NCBI GenBank assembly: GCA_910589015.1
Contig: CAJUSA010000013.1
Coordinates: forward strand, 1-64,000
Direction: 5' to 3'
From: an uncultured Christensenellaceae bacterium
Lineage (GTDB): Bacteria > Bacillota > Clostridia > Christensenellales > Borkfalkiaceae
Length of the DNA stretch: 64,000 bases
The notes under the pieces are model-generated. The model had not been told where the DNA came from, made no database searches, and was given only the letters and a program-made list of their open reading frames with translations. Positions 8,238 through 16,782 of this stretch are shown one piece after another. The stretch's first letter is position 1; each line of letters begins with the position of its first letter. A program made the translations under genes and the position numbers.

Positions 8238-8268
8238 AAAAGTTGATAACATGCAAAAAGGAGGGGGA

Positions 8269-9105
8269 ATGGGGTTCTTTGCACGGTTGTTCCGTCGGAA
8301 AAAGAAAAAACCGACGCTCGGGCTGGCGCTCGGCAGCGGCGGGGCGAAGGGCATGGCGCACCTCGGCGCGCTCAAAGCCTTCGAAGAGCACGGGCTGAAA
8401 TTCGACGTCGTCGCGGGCACTTCGATCGGCGCGATCGTGGGCGCGCTCTATGTGAACGGTTATTCGGTTGCCGATATGTGGGGCATAATCGAGAGCCTGA
8501 ACCGCAAAGAATTTGCGAAGAACCTGCGCCCTTTTTCCGAACTCGACTTTGCCGAGCGTCTGCTCGAAGGCTATATCGAAGGCGACGTGAGCGACCTCAA
8601 AAAACCTTTCGCCTGCTGGGCGACCGACGCCGAAACCAACGAAGGGGTGTTGCTCGACGCGGGGAAAGTGGCGCATATCGTCACGGCATCCGCGGCGATC
8701 CCGCCCTTTTTCCGCGGGGTAGAGGTGGAAGGGCGAAGACTCTACGACGGAGCGTTTTCCAACGCTATTCCCGCCGAAGTATGCAAAGACATGGGCGCCC
8801 ACGCCGTGATCGGGTGCGATCTTTCGGCGTTTGTCCGCCCCGAAGAAGAGAAAAGCAGATTTACCCGTTTCGTGGGGTCGGCGGTCAACGCCTTTATGCC
8901 CGTGCGTACGCTTCGCGACGCAAAATCGCGCGGATACGCAAGCGCGGACGTCATGCTACGCCCGAATTTATACGATTTCCGTGCGACCGACGTTTCCCGC
9001 GCCGCGATGGATAAGATGTTCGACATCGGTTACGAGGAAGCCAAAGCGCGGCTCGCCGAAATCGACAAGGCGGTTTCGGATGCGGCAAAAGATCTTAACC
9101 GATAA
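8269..9105 (+). CDS. Patatin-like phospholipase (RssA family)
   Basis: A 278-residue patatin-family serine lipid hydrolase. The oxyanion loop GSGGAKG (about residue 23), nucleophile elbow GTSIG (about 49) and catalytic Asp in the DGAFS motif (about 165) are all present, so the Ser-Asp dyad is intact. ATG 8269 is chosen because GGAGG sits just before it; the upstream in-frame ATG at 8251 would put the ribosome site inside the gene. A basic N-terminal stretch (RLFRRKKKK) may bind membrane. The next gene overlaps its end by 26 nt. Confidence 0.88.
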   Translation: MGFFARLFRRKKKKPTLGLALGSGGAKGMAHLGALKAFEEHGLKFDVVAGTSIGAIVGALYVNGYSVADMWGIIESLNRKEFAKNLRPFSELDFAERLLEGYIEGDVSDLKKPFACWATDAETNEGVLLDAGKVAHIVTASAAIPPFFRGVEVEGRRLYDGAFSNAIPAEVCKDMGAHAVIGCDLSAFVRPEEEKSRFTRFVGSAVNAFMPVRTLRDAKSRGYASADVMLRPNLYDFRATDVSRAAMDKMFDIGYEEAKARLAEIDKAVSDAAKDLNR

Positions 9106-10054
9106 TGCAAAACGGTATTTCTTTCGGTTGTGGTTGCGGCGGTTGCGTCTTCCCGCGGTGATTCTGCTCGTTCTGATCGTCGCGCTCGTAAGTGCGTTTT
9201 ATCCGTTTTATGCAATCCTGCCGGGTTTGGATATCCCCGCGCGCGAAGAGGGCGAACTGCGCGTGCACTTCCTCGGCGTGGGCGAAGGGGATTGCGCGGT
9301 CGTAGAATTTCCCGACGGCGCCGTCGTCGTCATCGACGCGGGCGACGGCGGATTTCGCCGCACTGCCTTGATCATGCGCTACATAAAAGGACTTGCCTAC
9401 CGTTCGCTTGCTTATATCGTCACGCACGCCGATCTTGACCATTACGGCGGATTCGAATATCTCATCGCTACTCTCGGCGCGGACGCGTTGTATCTGCCCG
9501 TGCTCGACGGCGGCGGGTTGACTTACAAAAAACTGCTTTCCATTGCCGAACGGGCACCGTTCCCCGTGACGCGTCTTTCGCGTTACGGCACGATCGAAAA
9601 CGCCTCGGGCGCATACATGGTGTGTATTTCGCCCTATTCCGTGGAAGACACGAACGAAAACGACGCTTCCGCCGTGCTCTATCTTGCTTACGAAGGCGTG
9701 CGTTTTCTCTTCTGTGCCGATATCACCGCCGTGCGCGAACGGCGGCTTATGCGCGATTACGCGCTGGACAAGCATATTTTCGATTGCGGGGATTGTGCGG
9801 TGCGGCTCGAAGGGATCGACTTTCTCAAAGTATCGCACCACGGGTCGGCGTATTCTTCGAGCGGGGAATGGCTGGCGCTGCTTTCGCCCGCATACGCGGT
9901 GCTCACGAGCGGCGCGGGCAACCGCTATCATCACCCGACCCTGCAGGCGGCGGCACGGCTCGACGCGGCGGGCGCGAAGGTGCTGCGCACCGACGAGCTG
10001 GGCAATATCGTCGTCAGCGTGCGAGACGGAACGTATACGGTAAAAATAAATTGA
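9080..10054 (+). CDS. ComEC/Rec2-type metallo-beta-lactamase hydrolase
   Basis: A 324-residue protein with an N-terminal transmembrane segment (LPAVILLVLIVALVSAFYPF, residues about 15-38) and an extracellular or membrane-proximal MBL-fold domain. The metal motif THADLDHYGG (HxDxDH) is near residue 110, with VSHHGS further on. It resembles the stand-alone competence-like hydrolase domain of ComEC and lacks the ComEC channel, so DNA uptake cannot be claimed. ATG 9080 follows AAGGCGG by 6 nt and overlaps the patatin gene, implying coupling. Confidence 0.82.
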   Translation: MRQKILTDNAKRYFFRLWLRRLRLPAVILLVLIVALVSAFYPFYAILPGLDIPAREEGELRVHFLGVGEGDCAVVEFPDGAVVVIDAGDGGFRRTALIMRYIKGLAYRSLAYIVTHADLDHYGGFEYLIATLGADALYLPVLDGGGLTYKKLLSIAERAPFPVTRLSRYGTIENASGAYMVCISPYSVEDTNENDASAVLYLAYEGVRFLFCADITAVRERRLMRDYALDKHIFDCGDCAVRLEGIDFLKVSHHGSAYSSSGEWLALLSPAYAVLTSGAGNRYHHPTLQAAARLDAAGAKVLRTDELGNIVVSVRDGTYTVKIN

Positions 10055-10064
10055 CGGAGTTATT

Positions 10065-11192
10065 ATGAGAATCACGACGGCGGGCGAATCGCACGGAAAA
10101 GGGCTGTTCTGTATCATCGAGGGGCTGCCCTCGCAGCTTACGGTCGATTTCGAAGAGATCGACACGGCGCTTGCTCTGCGCCAAAGCGGCTACGGGCGGG
10201 GCGCGCGGCAGAAAATCGAGCGCGATCGGGTGGAAATCCTTTCGGGCGTGCGCAACCGCATGACGCTCGGCAGTCCCGTTACGCTTGCGGTGTTCAACCG
10301 CGATTACGCGAACTGGCAGGCATACATGGCGGCGGAAGGGTGCGACGTTTCGCAACGCCGCCTGACGAAAGTGCGCCCCGGGCATGCCGATCTTTCGGGA
10401 CTTCTGAAATACGGCGGCGACGACGCACGCAATATTCTCGAACGCGCCTCGGCGCGCGAAACCGCCGTGCGCGTGGCGGCGGGGTCGGTGTGCCGCAGCC
10501 TTTTGCGCGAACTCGGCGTGGAAATAACGGGTTACGTTCGGGCGGTAGCGGGCGTCGAAGACGGGGCGCAATATTCCTTCGCGCACATTCAGAGCGGGCG
10601 GCTGAAAGAACTCGGCATGATGGACGAAAATTTACAGCGCGAGGCGATGGAGAAGATCGATTCGTGCAAAGACGCGGGCGATACCTGCGGCGGATTAATC
10701 GAATTGCGTGTAAAGGGATTGAAGAGCGGGTTCGGCAGTTGCATGACGTACCGCGAAAAACTCGACGCGCGCCTTTGTGCGGCGCTCATGAGCGTGCAGG
10801 CGATCAAGGGCGCCGAAGTCGGGCTCGGCTTTGGCGCGGCGGCGCTTTGCGGCAGCGAAGTGCACGACGAAATTTACAAAGAAGGCGGCGCCTATCGCCG
10901 TAAAACCAATCGTGCGGGGGGAATCGAAGGGGGCATGTCCAACGGCGAAGAGCTTGTTCTGCGCGCCGCCATGAAGCCCATACCCACGCTCATGAAGGGG
11001 CTTTCTACCGTCGATTACGTTACGGGCGAAAGCGTGCGCGCGGCGGCGGAACGCAGCGACGTGTGCGCGGTCACGGCGTGCGAGATCATTCTCGAAAGCG
11101 CGCTCGCCTGCGCGCTGTGCGAAGCCGTGCTCGAACGGCTGGGCGGCGACAACATGGCGGAAGTCAAAGAACGCTACGGGAGGCTACCGTGA
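10065..11192 (+). CDS. aroC: Chorismate synthase
   Basis: A 375-residue chorismate synthase, converting EPSP to chorismate with reduced FMN. Family motifs are visible: TAGESHGKGL at the N-terminus, RQSGYGRGARQKIE, GHADLSGLLKYGGDDARNILERASARET, and AGGIEGGMSNGEE. Length is normal. GGAG (10055-10058) precedes ATG 10065. First gene of a tightly overlapped shikimate operon; aroB starts as GTGA across its stop. Confidence 0.96.
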   Translation: MRITTAGESHGKGLFCIIEGLPSQLTVDFEEIDTALALRQSGYGRGARQKIERDRVEILSGVRNRMTLGSPVTLAVFNRDYANWQAYMAAEGCDVSQRRLTKVRPGHADLSGLLKYGGDDARNILERASARETAVRVAAGSVCRSLLRELGVEITGYVRAVAGVEDGAQYSFAHIQSGRLKELGMMDENLQREAMEKIDSCKDAGDTCGGLIELRVKGLKSGFGSCMTYREKLDARLCAALMSVQAIKGAEVGLGFGAAALCGSEVHDEIYKEGGAYRRKTNRAGGIEGGMSNGEELVLRAAMKPIPTLMKGLSTVDYVTGESVRAAAERSDVCAVTACEIILESALACALCEAVLERLGGDNMAEVKERYGRLP

Positions 11193-12238
11193 GAACGTTT
11201 TCGATACCCTATACGGACGGGGGCGAGAGCCGCATTCTCTGCGGTTGCAACGCCTTCGAAGAGATTGCAAAAACAAGCGGGCGGTGCATGGTGTTCACCG
11301 ATACCAACGTGCGCGCGCTGTACGGCGACAAGATCGCCGCCTGTTTGCCCGACGCGCCCGTGTTTGCCATGCAGGCGGGCGAGGAACACAAAAACGAATC
11401 GACGCTGTTTGCGCTGCTTTCCGCCATGGCGGCGGCGCAACTGCACCGCGGCGATACGCTTGTTTGCCTCGGCGGCGGCGTCGCGGGCGACGTCGGCGGG
11501 CTGGCGAGCGCGCTCTATATGCGCGGTATCGGCTGCGTGCAGGTGCCCACCACGCTCTTGTCGCAGGTCGATTCCTCGGTGGGGGGCAAAACGGCGATCG
11601 ATTTTCACGGCGTAAAAAATCTGGTCGGCGTGTTCAAACAGCCCGAACGGGTGCTCGTCGACGGCGCGTTCCTCAAAACGCTGCCCGCGCGCGAGATCCG
11701 CTGCGGTTTGGGCGAGATCGTAAAACACGCCGCGCTCGACGGCGCGCTGTTCGATACCCTGCTTGCCAACCGAAACAGCCTTTTCGACTGCGATTTTCTC
11801 ACCGCGGTCGTGCCCGACAATATTGCGATCAAGGCGGACGTCGTGCAAAAAGATCCCAAAGAACGGGGCTTGCGCAAGTGTCTGAACTTAGGGCACACCA
11901 CCGCGCATGCGTTTGAACTGTGCGACGGCAAGCTGTCGCACGGGGAATATGTGCTTGCGGGGATCTTATTCGAGGCGGAACTTGCCAAGGCGCACATTGC
12001 GTGCGATAAGGCGTATCTCGGCGAATTGCAGGATCTTGCGCGCTTTGCGCTCGGCGGCATGCCTGCCATGATATCCGCGCGCGAGGCGGCGTCTTACGCC
12101 AAGCTCGATAAAAAGAATACGCAGGCGGCGAAGATCGCGCTCACCGTACCCGCGGAACGCGGTAAATTCGCCTTGCTCGAATTGCCTTACGAAGTCTATT
12201 GCGGCGAACTAATTCGCATACAGGAGGAACTTTCATGA
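11189..12238 (+). CDS. aroB: 3-dehydroquinate synthase
   Basis: A 349-residue NAD- and zinc-dependent 3-dehydroquinate synthase, second step of the shikimate pathway. NAD-binding GGGVAGDVGGLASALYMRG, PTTLLSQVDSSVGGKTA, and the metal-ligand region (GLGEIVKHAAL, LNLGHTTAHAFE, LSHGEYV) are intact. Start GTG 11189 overlaps the aroC stop by 4 nt. The end overlaps aroE by 4 nt. Confidence 0.95.
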   Translation: MRTFSIPYTDGGESRILCGCNAFEEIAKTSGRCMVFTDTNVRALYGDKIAACLPDAPVFAMQAGEEHKNESTLFALLSAMAAAQLHRGDTLVCLGGGVAGDVGGLASALYMRGIGCVQVPTTLLSQVDSSVGGKTAIDFHGVKNLVGVFKQPERVLVDGAFLKTLPAREIRCGLGEIVKHAALDGALFDTLLANRNSLFDCDFLTAVVPDNIAIKADVVQKDPKERGLRKCLNLGHTTAHAFELCDGKLSHGEYVLAGILFEAELAKAHIACDKAYLGELQDLARFALGGMPAMISAREAASYAKLDKKNTQAAKIALTVPAERGKFALLELPYEVYCGELIRIQEELS

Positions 12239-13032
12239 AACTTGCCGTGATCGGGAAGGACGTTTCGCAGTCGTTAAGCCCTTCCATGCACACCTTTTTG
12301 TTTTCGAAGTTCGGCGTGCCTTGCTCTTACGAGGCGGTTTCGATCGCCCCCGAAACCTTTTCGGAACGGGCGGAACGGCTGTTTGAACGGTACGACGCGT
12401 TCAACGTGACCATTCCATTCAAAGGCGACATCATTCCTTATCTGAACGAACTGCGCGGCGACGCGCGCGTATTCGGCGCGGTCAACGTCGTGCTTTCCGA
12501 TGAGCGCGCGGGGTATAATACCGACGGCTACGGTTTTTTGCTCATGCTTGAAAATGCGGGCGTGGAAGTAAAGGGCAGGTCGGTGCTCGTGCTCGGCGCG
12601 GGCGGCGCGGGCAGAAGTTGCGTGAAAAAGCTGCTCGACGCGGGTGCGGCCGTTTCGGTCTACGAGCGGTGCGAAGAGCGCTTGCAGGCAGTATACTGCG
12701 AATTCGGTTCGTTCACGCCGCTTAAAGAAATTCCGCTTCGCGCTTACGACGTCATCATCAACTGCACGGGCATCGGCATGCACGATACCGTGGGCAAATC
12801 GCCCGTCGGCAGAGAGCTGTTGGCGCTGTGCGATACGGCGGTCGATCTCATCTACGTCCCCGCGCAGTCGAGATTTTTGGAAATCGCGCAGCAAGAGGGC
12901 AAGCGCACGGTCAACGGCGAGGCGATGCTCTTTTATCAGGCATACATGGGGGACTGCATTATCTTAGGAAAAACGCCCGACGCCGCGCAGGCGAAGGCAT
13001 TTTATCAAACTTATCGTGAGGCGCAAAAATGA
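12235..13032 (+). CDS. aroE: Shikimate dehydrogenase
   Basis: A 265-residue NADP-dependent shikimate dehydrogenase. The substrate-binding QSLSPSMH, catalytic Lys in NVTIPFKGDI, GAVNVVL, YNTDGYGF and the nucleotide-binding GAGGAGRS are present. AGGAGG lies 7-12 nt before ATG 12235. Overlaps aroB and aroQ by ATGA on both sides. Confidence 0.94.
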   Translation: MKLAVIGKDVSQSLSPSMHTFLFSKFGVPCSYEAVSIAPETFSERAERLFERYDAFNVTIPFKGDIIPYLNELRGDARVFGAVNVVLSDERAGYNTDGYGFLLMLENAGVEVKGRSVLVLGAGGAGRSCVKKLLDAGAAVSVYERCEERLQAVYCEFGSFTPLKEIPLRAYDVIINCTGIGMHDTVGKSPVGRELLALCDTAVDLIYVPAQSRFLEIAQQEGKRTVNGEAMLFYQAYMGDCIILGKTPDAAQAKAFYQTYREAQK

Positions 13033-13451
13033 AACTGCTTGTGATCAACGGCGTCAATCTCAATTTAACGGGGCGGCGCGAACAGGGCGTATACGGCGCG
13101 GAAACGCTCGAAGAAATCAACGATTATCTGAAAGAATACGCCGAATCGCGCGGGGCGCAGGTGACGTTCTTCCAGAGCAATCTCGAGGGCGAGATCTGCA
13201 CCGCGTTGCAAAAAGCCGACGGCATGTACGAGGGTATTGTGCTCAACGCGGGCGCGTTCACCCATTATTCCTATGCGATCCGCGACGCGATCGCCTCGAT
13301 CGGCGTGCCCGTCGTGGAAGTGCACATGTCGAACGTGCACGCGCGCGAATCCTTCCGCGAAAAATCGGTGCTCACCGGGGTGTGCAAGGGCGAAATTCTC
13401 GGGTTTGGCAAAAACAGTTACCGTTTGGCATTGGAGAGTTTTTTGATATGA
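13029..13451 (+). CDS. aroQ: Type II 3-dehydroquinate dehydratase
   Basis: A 140-residue class II dehydroquinase, which forms a dodecamer and dehydrates 3-dehydroquinate. Hallmarks are INGVNLNLTGRREQGVYG with the catalytic Arg/Tyr, FFQSNLEGEI, LNAGAFTHYSYAIRDAI and VEVHMSNVHARE with the catalytic His. Length is standard. Overlaps aroE and aroK by 4 nt. Confidence 0.95.
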   Translation: MKLLVINGVNLNLTGRREQGVYGAETLEEINDYLKEYAESRGAQVTFFQSNLEGEICTALQKADGMYEGIVLNAGAFTHYSYAIRDAIASIGVPVVEVHMSNVHARESFREKSVLTGVCKGEILGFGKNSYRLALESFLI

Positions 13452-13963
13452 ATATCGTATTATGCGGCATGATGGGCGTGGGTAAAACAAGCGTGGGTAT
13501 CCGTCTGGCGGAACTCACCGACCGACGTTGGTATGATACCGACGTCATGATCACCGACCGCCACGGGCGGATTTCCGATTTGTTCGAGTTTTACGGCGAA
13601 CCGTACTTCCGTTCGCTCGAAACCGAAATCACGCGCGAGCTTTCCGAACAGGATAATTTGGTCATTTCCACGGGCGGCGGACTGGTGTTAAAACCCGAAA
13701 ACAGCGAGCTTCTGAAAAAACGCGGCAAAATCTTCTTTCTGCGCGCTTCGTTCGAAACGCTTCTGACCCGCATCAAAGCCGACGGTTCGCGCCCGCTCTT
13801 GAAAGATACGGGCAGCGTGCTTTCGGTGAAATTGCAGCAGTTGCTCGCCGAGCGCACGCCCGTTTACGAGCACGCCGCCGATTACATTATTTCCACCGAT
13901 CACAAAACGGTGGACGAAGTTGCAAACGAGATCGTCGCGCAGATCGAGGGTATTTTATCGTGA
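13448..13963 (+). CDS. aroK: Shikimate kinase
   Basis: A 171-residue shikimate kinase phosphorylating shikimate at the 3-OH. The P-loop GMMGVGKTSVG, the shikimate-binding Asp in YDTDVMI, Arg in FRSLE, and STGGGLV are visible. Overlaps aroQ (ATGA) and the SDR gene (GTGA). EPSP synthase (aroA) and DAHP synthase are not in this operon, so they must lie elsewhere. Confidence 0.94.
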   Translation: MNIVLCGMMGVGKTSVGIRLAELTDRRWYDTDVMITDRHGRISDLFEFYGEPYFRSLETEITRELSEQDNLVISTGGGLVLKPENSELLKKRGKIFFLRASFETLLTRIKADGSRPLLKDTGSVLSVKLQQLLAERTPVYEHAADYIISTDHKTVDEVANEIVAQIEGILS

Positions 13964-14658
13964 AACGCGCGATCGTGACGGGCGGTACGCAGGGCATCGG
14001 GCTTGCCGTCTGCGCATTGCTGGCGGAACAGGGATACGCCGTCACCGCGCTCTATGCGCACGACGACAAAGCGGCGCAGGCGGCGCGCGAACGGGTTGCG
14101 GGGTTGAACGCGGTGAAAGCCGACGTTTCGTGCGAAGAAGCGGTCGCCGCCGTGTTTGCGGATCTTTCTTCGCTCGATCTTCTCGTCAACAACGCGGGCA
14201 TGGCGCTGTATAAGCAGGTGCAGGATACTACGGCGAGCGATTGGCGGCGCATAATCGACGTCAACGCGGGCGGCGCGTTTTTCTGCACCAAACATGCCGT
14301 GAAGAAAATGCTCGAACGTGGCGGGGCGATCGTCAATGTTTCGTCGGTTTGGGGTGAGGCGGGCGGCAGCTGCGAGAGCGTTTATTCGGCGTCGAAGGGC
14401 GCGCTGATCGCGTTTACCAAAGCGGTCGCAAAAGAGCTTGCGCCTTCGGATATCACGGTAAATTGCGTCTGCCCCGGCGTCATCGAAACGGATATGAACG
14501 CGCATCTGAGCGCGCAGGAACGCGCCGCGCTGTGCGAAGAGATACCGCTCGGGCGGTTCGGCACGGGCGAAGACGTGGCGCGCTCGATCCTCTTTCTTGC
14601 CGAAAACCGTTATATAACGGGGCAGGTTTTATCCGTCAACGGCGGATTTTATATGTGA
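13960..14658 (+). CDS. Short-chain dehydrogenase/reductase (FabG-like)
   Basis: A 232-residue SDR. The cofactor loop TGGTQGIG, structural NNAGMA, catalytic Ser in NVSSVWG and YSASK (YxxxK) are intact, followed by CPGVIETDM. It resembles 3-oxoacyl-ACP reductase, but its place at the end of the aro operon with a GTGA overlap hints at another substrate. Substrate not determinable. The aro transcript probably ends at the hairpin at 14761-14794. Confidence 0.88.
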   Translation: MKRAIVTGGTQGIGLAVCALLAEQGYAVTALYAHDDKAAQAARERVAGLNAVKADVSCEEAVAAVFADLSSLDLLVNNAGMALYKQVQDTTASDWRRIIDVNAGGAFFCTKHAVKKMLERGGAIVNVSSVWGEAGGSCESVYSASKGALIAFTKAVAKELAPSDITVNCVCPGVIETDMNAHLSAQERAALCEEIPLGRFGTGEDVARSILFLAENRYITGQVLSVNGGFYM

Positions 14659-14688
14659 TGCGGGCAAGAAATGTTTTGCTCGGATATT

Positions 14689-14736
14689 AAAAAAGAATAG
14701 CCTGCGGAACTTCTAAAACGAAGTTCGCTGGCTATT
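14689..14736 (-). terminator. Terminator of the candidate small RNA
   Basis: On the minus strand AATAGCC...GGCTATT (14736-14730 with 14702-14696) with an inner GAACTTC/GAAGTTC stem, then six T residues (14694-14689). Confidence 0.75.
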
Positions 14737-14760
14737 GCTATTTTGCAAGGAATTTCTTAT

Positions 14761-14794
14761 AACAGACGCCCATTACAAGGGGCGTCTGTTTTTT
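14761..14794 (+). terminator. Terminator of the aro operon
   Basis: AACAGACGCC (14761-14770) pairs with GGCGTCTGTT (14781-14790) followed by TTTT. The same hairpin forms the apical part of the minus-strand RNA. Confidence 0.75.
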
Positions 14795-14877
14795 CGTATT
14801 TTTATTCCTCAATAGGACAGCGTTCTGGTTGCCGGCTTCCCCCAAAGGTTTTGTTTGCGTTCGATTGTCATGCGGAC

Positions 14878-14906
14878 AGTATAGCACAGCGCGCCGCAAT
14901 TTGCAA
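14878..14906 (-). promoter_or_regulatory. Promoter of the candidate small RNA
   Basis: On the minus strand TTGCAA (14906-14901), exactly 17 nt, then TATACT (14883-14878). Predicted start near 14871. Confidence 0.7.
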
Positions 14907-15058
14907 GCGGATCGCAAAATCAAGCATATTTGCGCGGCGCGGAAAATATACATTACAGTATAGCGCCGCACGGAAAACGGTTTCGTCAGGATAAGACATT
15001 CTTCGGCAAAGAAACTCACGGCGGCGGGGCGAATTTATTTTATCATGACGAGGTATGT

Positions 15059-15829
15059 ATGCGGGTGTTGTTTTTTCGCTTAAAAGGTCTGGTGGCGGCG
15101 TTGGCGTTCGTCGCGCTTCTCATCGTTTCATCCTTAGCAGCGCATGCCGCCGACGCGCAGAGCGTTTACTGGACGGCGGCGCGTTCGCTGCCCGTTTACT
15201 GCGTCGACCGCGACGACAATAAGATTGCAATCTCGTTCGATTGCGCCTGGGGCGTGGATTACACCGACGCGCTTTTAACCTGTTTGAAAGAATCTTCCGT
15301 GCGCGCCACCTTCTTTATGGTGCAGTTCTGGACGGAAAAATACCCCGATTACGTCAAAAAAATCGACGAGGCGAACTGCGAAATCGGCACGCACAGCGCC
15401 ACGCATTCGTATATGTCGCGCCAGAGCGAAACCGAAATCAAAAACGAGCTGACGACTTCCTCGCAGGCGATCACGAACATTACGGGGAAGAACGTCGATC
15501 TCTTCCGCCCGCCTTACGGCGATTACGACGATCTGCTCGTCGATACCGCCAACAGCATGGGGATCCTGCCCGTGCAGTGGGACGTCGATTCGCTCGACTG
15601 GAAGGATCTTTCTGCGTCTGACATAGCCGCCCGCGTGTGCGAACGCGTCAAGAGCGGTTCGATCATTCTCTGCCATAACAACGGATTGCATACCGCCGAG
15701 GCGCTGCCCGTTATCATTGCGACGCTGCGCGCAAAGGGGTTTGAATTCGTGCCCGTGGGCGAGCTCGTCTACCGCGAAAATTACACCATCGACGCAACGG
15801 GAAAACAAATCGCCAACAATGCGGCGTAA
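15059..15829 (+). CDS. Polysaccharide deacetylase, PdaB-like
   Basis: A 256-residue exported deacetylase. N-terminal transmembrane or signal segment (residues about 8-30, ending AAHAAD). The NodB domain starts ISFDCAWG, with metal and catalytic motifs THSATHSYM (HxxxxH-like) and RPPYGDYDD, and a late SIILCHNNG. The KIAISFDCAWG pattern is typical of the sporulation deacetylase group PdaB. It would remove acetyl groups from peptidoglycan or cortex glycans outside the membrane. GAGG at 15050 precedes ATG 15059. Confidence 0.88.
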   Translation: MRVLFFRLKGLVAALAFVALLIVSSLAAHAADAQSVYWTAARSLPVYCVDRDDNKIAISFDCAWGVDYTDALLTCLKESSVRATFFMVQFWTEKYPDYVKKIDEANCEIGTHSATHSYMSRQSETEIKNELTTSSQAITNITGKNVDLFRPPYGDYDDLLVDTANSMGILPVQWDVDSLDWKDLSASDIAARVCERVKSGSIILCHNNGLHTAEALPVIIATLRAKGFEFVPVGELVYRENYTIDATGKQIANNAA

Positions 15830-15891
15830 GGCGGGGCGAGCAAAGGGGCGGCACGCCGTTGTGCAAGGGCGGCGCGCCATTGTGCATGGAA

Positions 15892-15955
15892 TGTCATTCT
15901 GAGCTTGCCGAAGAATCTCAAAAAGCAAGACCCTTCGGCTGCGCTCAGGGTGACA
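15892..15955. repeat. Dispersed inverted-repeat element, copy 1
   Basis: Starts TGTCATTCTGAGCTTGCCGA and ends GCGCTCAGGGTGACA; the two ends pair as an imperfect inverted repeat of about 25 bp with a short centre. Related copies occur at 17.66, 25.55, 31.1, 42.7, 45.9, 46.7 and 60.8 kb. Confidence 0.85.
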
Positions 15956-16013
15956 GGTTTTATATACCGTTTGTAAAAACAAAAAGATTTTGGAAACACT
16001 TATGGAGGTTTAT

Positions 16014-16703
16014 ATGGATTACATCACGGAAAAAAACAACAGGGTCTATTTTCAGGGCGAGGTTTGCTCGGAAGCAACCTTTTCGCACGAGGTGTACGGC
16101 GAGGGCTTTTACGAATTTTACGTCAAAGTCATGCGTCTTTCGGGGCAGGCGGATATTCTTCCCGTAACTGTTTCCGAACGGCTCTTTCAGAGCAACGCGT
16201 TGCACCCCGGCAGTTTTCTGAGCGCGATCGGGCAGTTCCGCAGTTATAACAAAATCGAAAACGGCAGATCGCGGCTCATGCTCACGGTGTTCGTCCGCGA
16301 AATCGTCGACAGCACGCTCTACCGCAACCCCAACTGCATCGTGCTTTCGGGGTATATCTGCAAGCCGCCTATCTACCGCACCACGCCGTTCAACCGCGAA
16401 ATTTCCGATATGCTCGTTGCCGTCAACCGCGCGTATAACAAGTCCGATTATATCCCCTGCATCGCGTGGGGCAGGAACGCGCGTTTCGTGCAAAATCTCA
16501 AAGTCGGCGAAAAAATCGCGCTCTCGGGCAGGATTCAGTCGCGCGAGTACCAAAAGCGCCTTTCCGATACCGAGACCGTCACCATGACCGCGTACGAGGT
16601 GTCTGTTTCCAAGCTTGCCGCCTTCGAGGACGGCGACGAAAGTTTCGATCTGGACGGCGAATTCGAGCTATACACGGGCGCGGAACACGCGATCGTCGAG
16701 TGA
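16014..16703 (+). CDS. SSB-like protein with two OB-fold halves
   Basis: A 229-residue protein. The second half (about residues 105-205) resembles the single-strand DNA-binding OB fold (VLSGYICKPP, YIPCIAWGRNARF, LKVGEKIALSGRIQSREY). The first half has the same beta rhythm (VYFQGEVCSEATF, SAIGQFRSYN) and may be a diverged second OB fold. The acidic C-terminal tip of classical SSB is absent. ATG 16014 follows GGAGG by 5 nt. It probably binds single-stranded nucleic acid as an accessory SSB; its role is not known. Confidence 0.75.
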   Translation: MDYITEKNNRVYFQGEVCSEATFSHEVYGEGFYEFYVKVMRLSGQADILPVTVSERLFQSNALHPGSFLSAIGQFRSYNKIENGRSRLMLTVFVREIVDSTLYRNPNCIVLSGYICKPPIYRTTPFNREISDMLVAVNRAYNKSDYIPCIAWGRNARFVQNLKVGEKIALSGRIQSREYQKRLSDTETVTMTAYEVSVSKLAAFEDGDESFDLDGEFELYTGAEHAIVE

Positions 16704-16727
16704 CTGTTAAACATTTGTGAAAGTTGG

Positions 16728-16770
16728 CAAAAGCGATTGTCATTTGCTTGACAAAATCGCTTTTGTTTTA
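16728..16770 (+). terminator. Terminator of the SSB-like gene, overlapping a promoter
   Basis: CAAAAGCGAT (16728-16737) pairs with ATCGCTTTTG (16756-16765), and TGTCA (16738-16742) with TGACA (16749-16753), followed by TTTTA. The 3' arm contains the -35 box of the next gene. Confidence 0.65.
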
Positions 16771-16776
16771 TACAAT
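16748..16776 (+). promoter_or_regulatory. Promoter of the acyltransferase gene, apparently leaderless
   Basis: TTGACA (16748-16753), 17-nt spacer, TACAAT (16771-16776). The GTG start at 16783 follows after 6 nt, at the predicted transcription start. No ribosome site can exist on this transcript. Confidence 0.75.
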
Positions 16777-16782
16777 AACGCC

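Larger units (their letters stand above)
14689..14871 (-). ncRNA. Candidate structured small RNA, 6S-like
   Basis: A strong minus-strand promoter (14906-14878) and a Rho-independent terminator (14736-14689) define an RNA of about 180 nt with no good reading frame. It can fold as one long interrupted stem: CGCUG/CAGCG, CUAUU/AAUAG and AGGAAU/AUUCCU segments stack on a perfect apical hairpin (14761-14770 with 14781-14790). Length and the long bulged rod fit 6S RNA (SsrS), but I cannot confirm the family. It is divergent to the deacetylase gene and antisense to the 3' end of the aro transcript. Confidence 0.5.

Noticed and set aside
8080..8268. Longer N-terminus for the patatin-like protein
   Set aside because: The upstream part runs through the suf hairpin and its own promoter; GGAGG fits ATG 8269.
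16717..16782. Upstream ATG for the acyltransferase (extra 22 residues)
   Set aside because: It would read through the terminator hairpin and lies upstream of a consensus promoter; the extra residues look non-coding.
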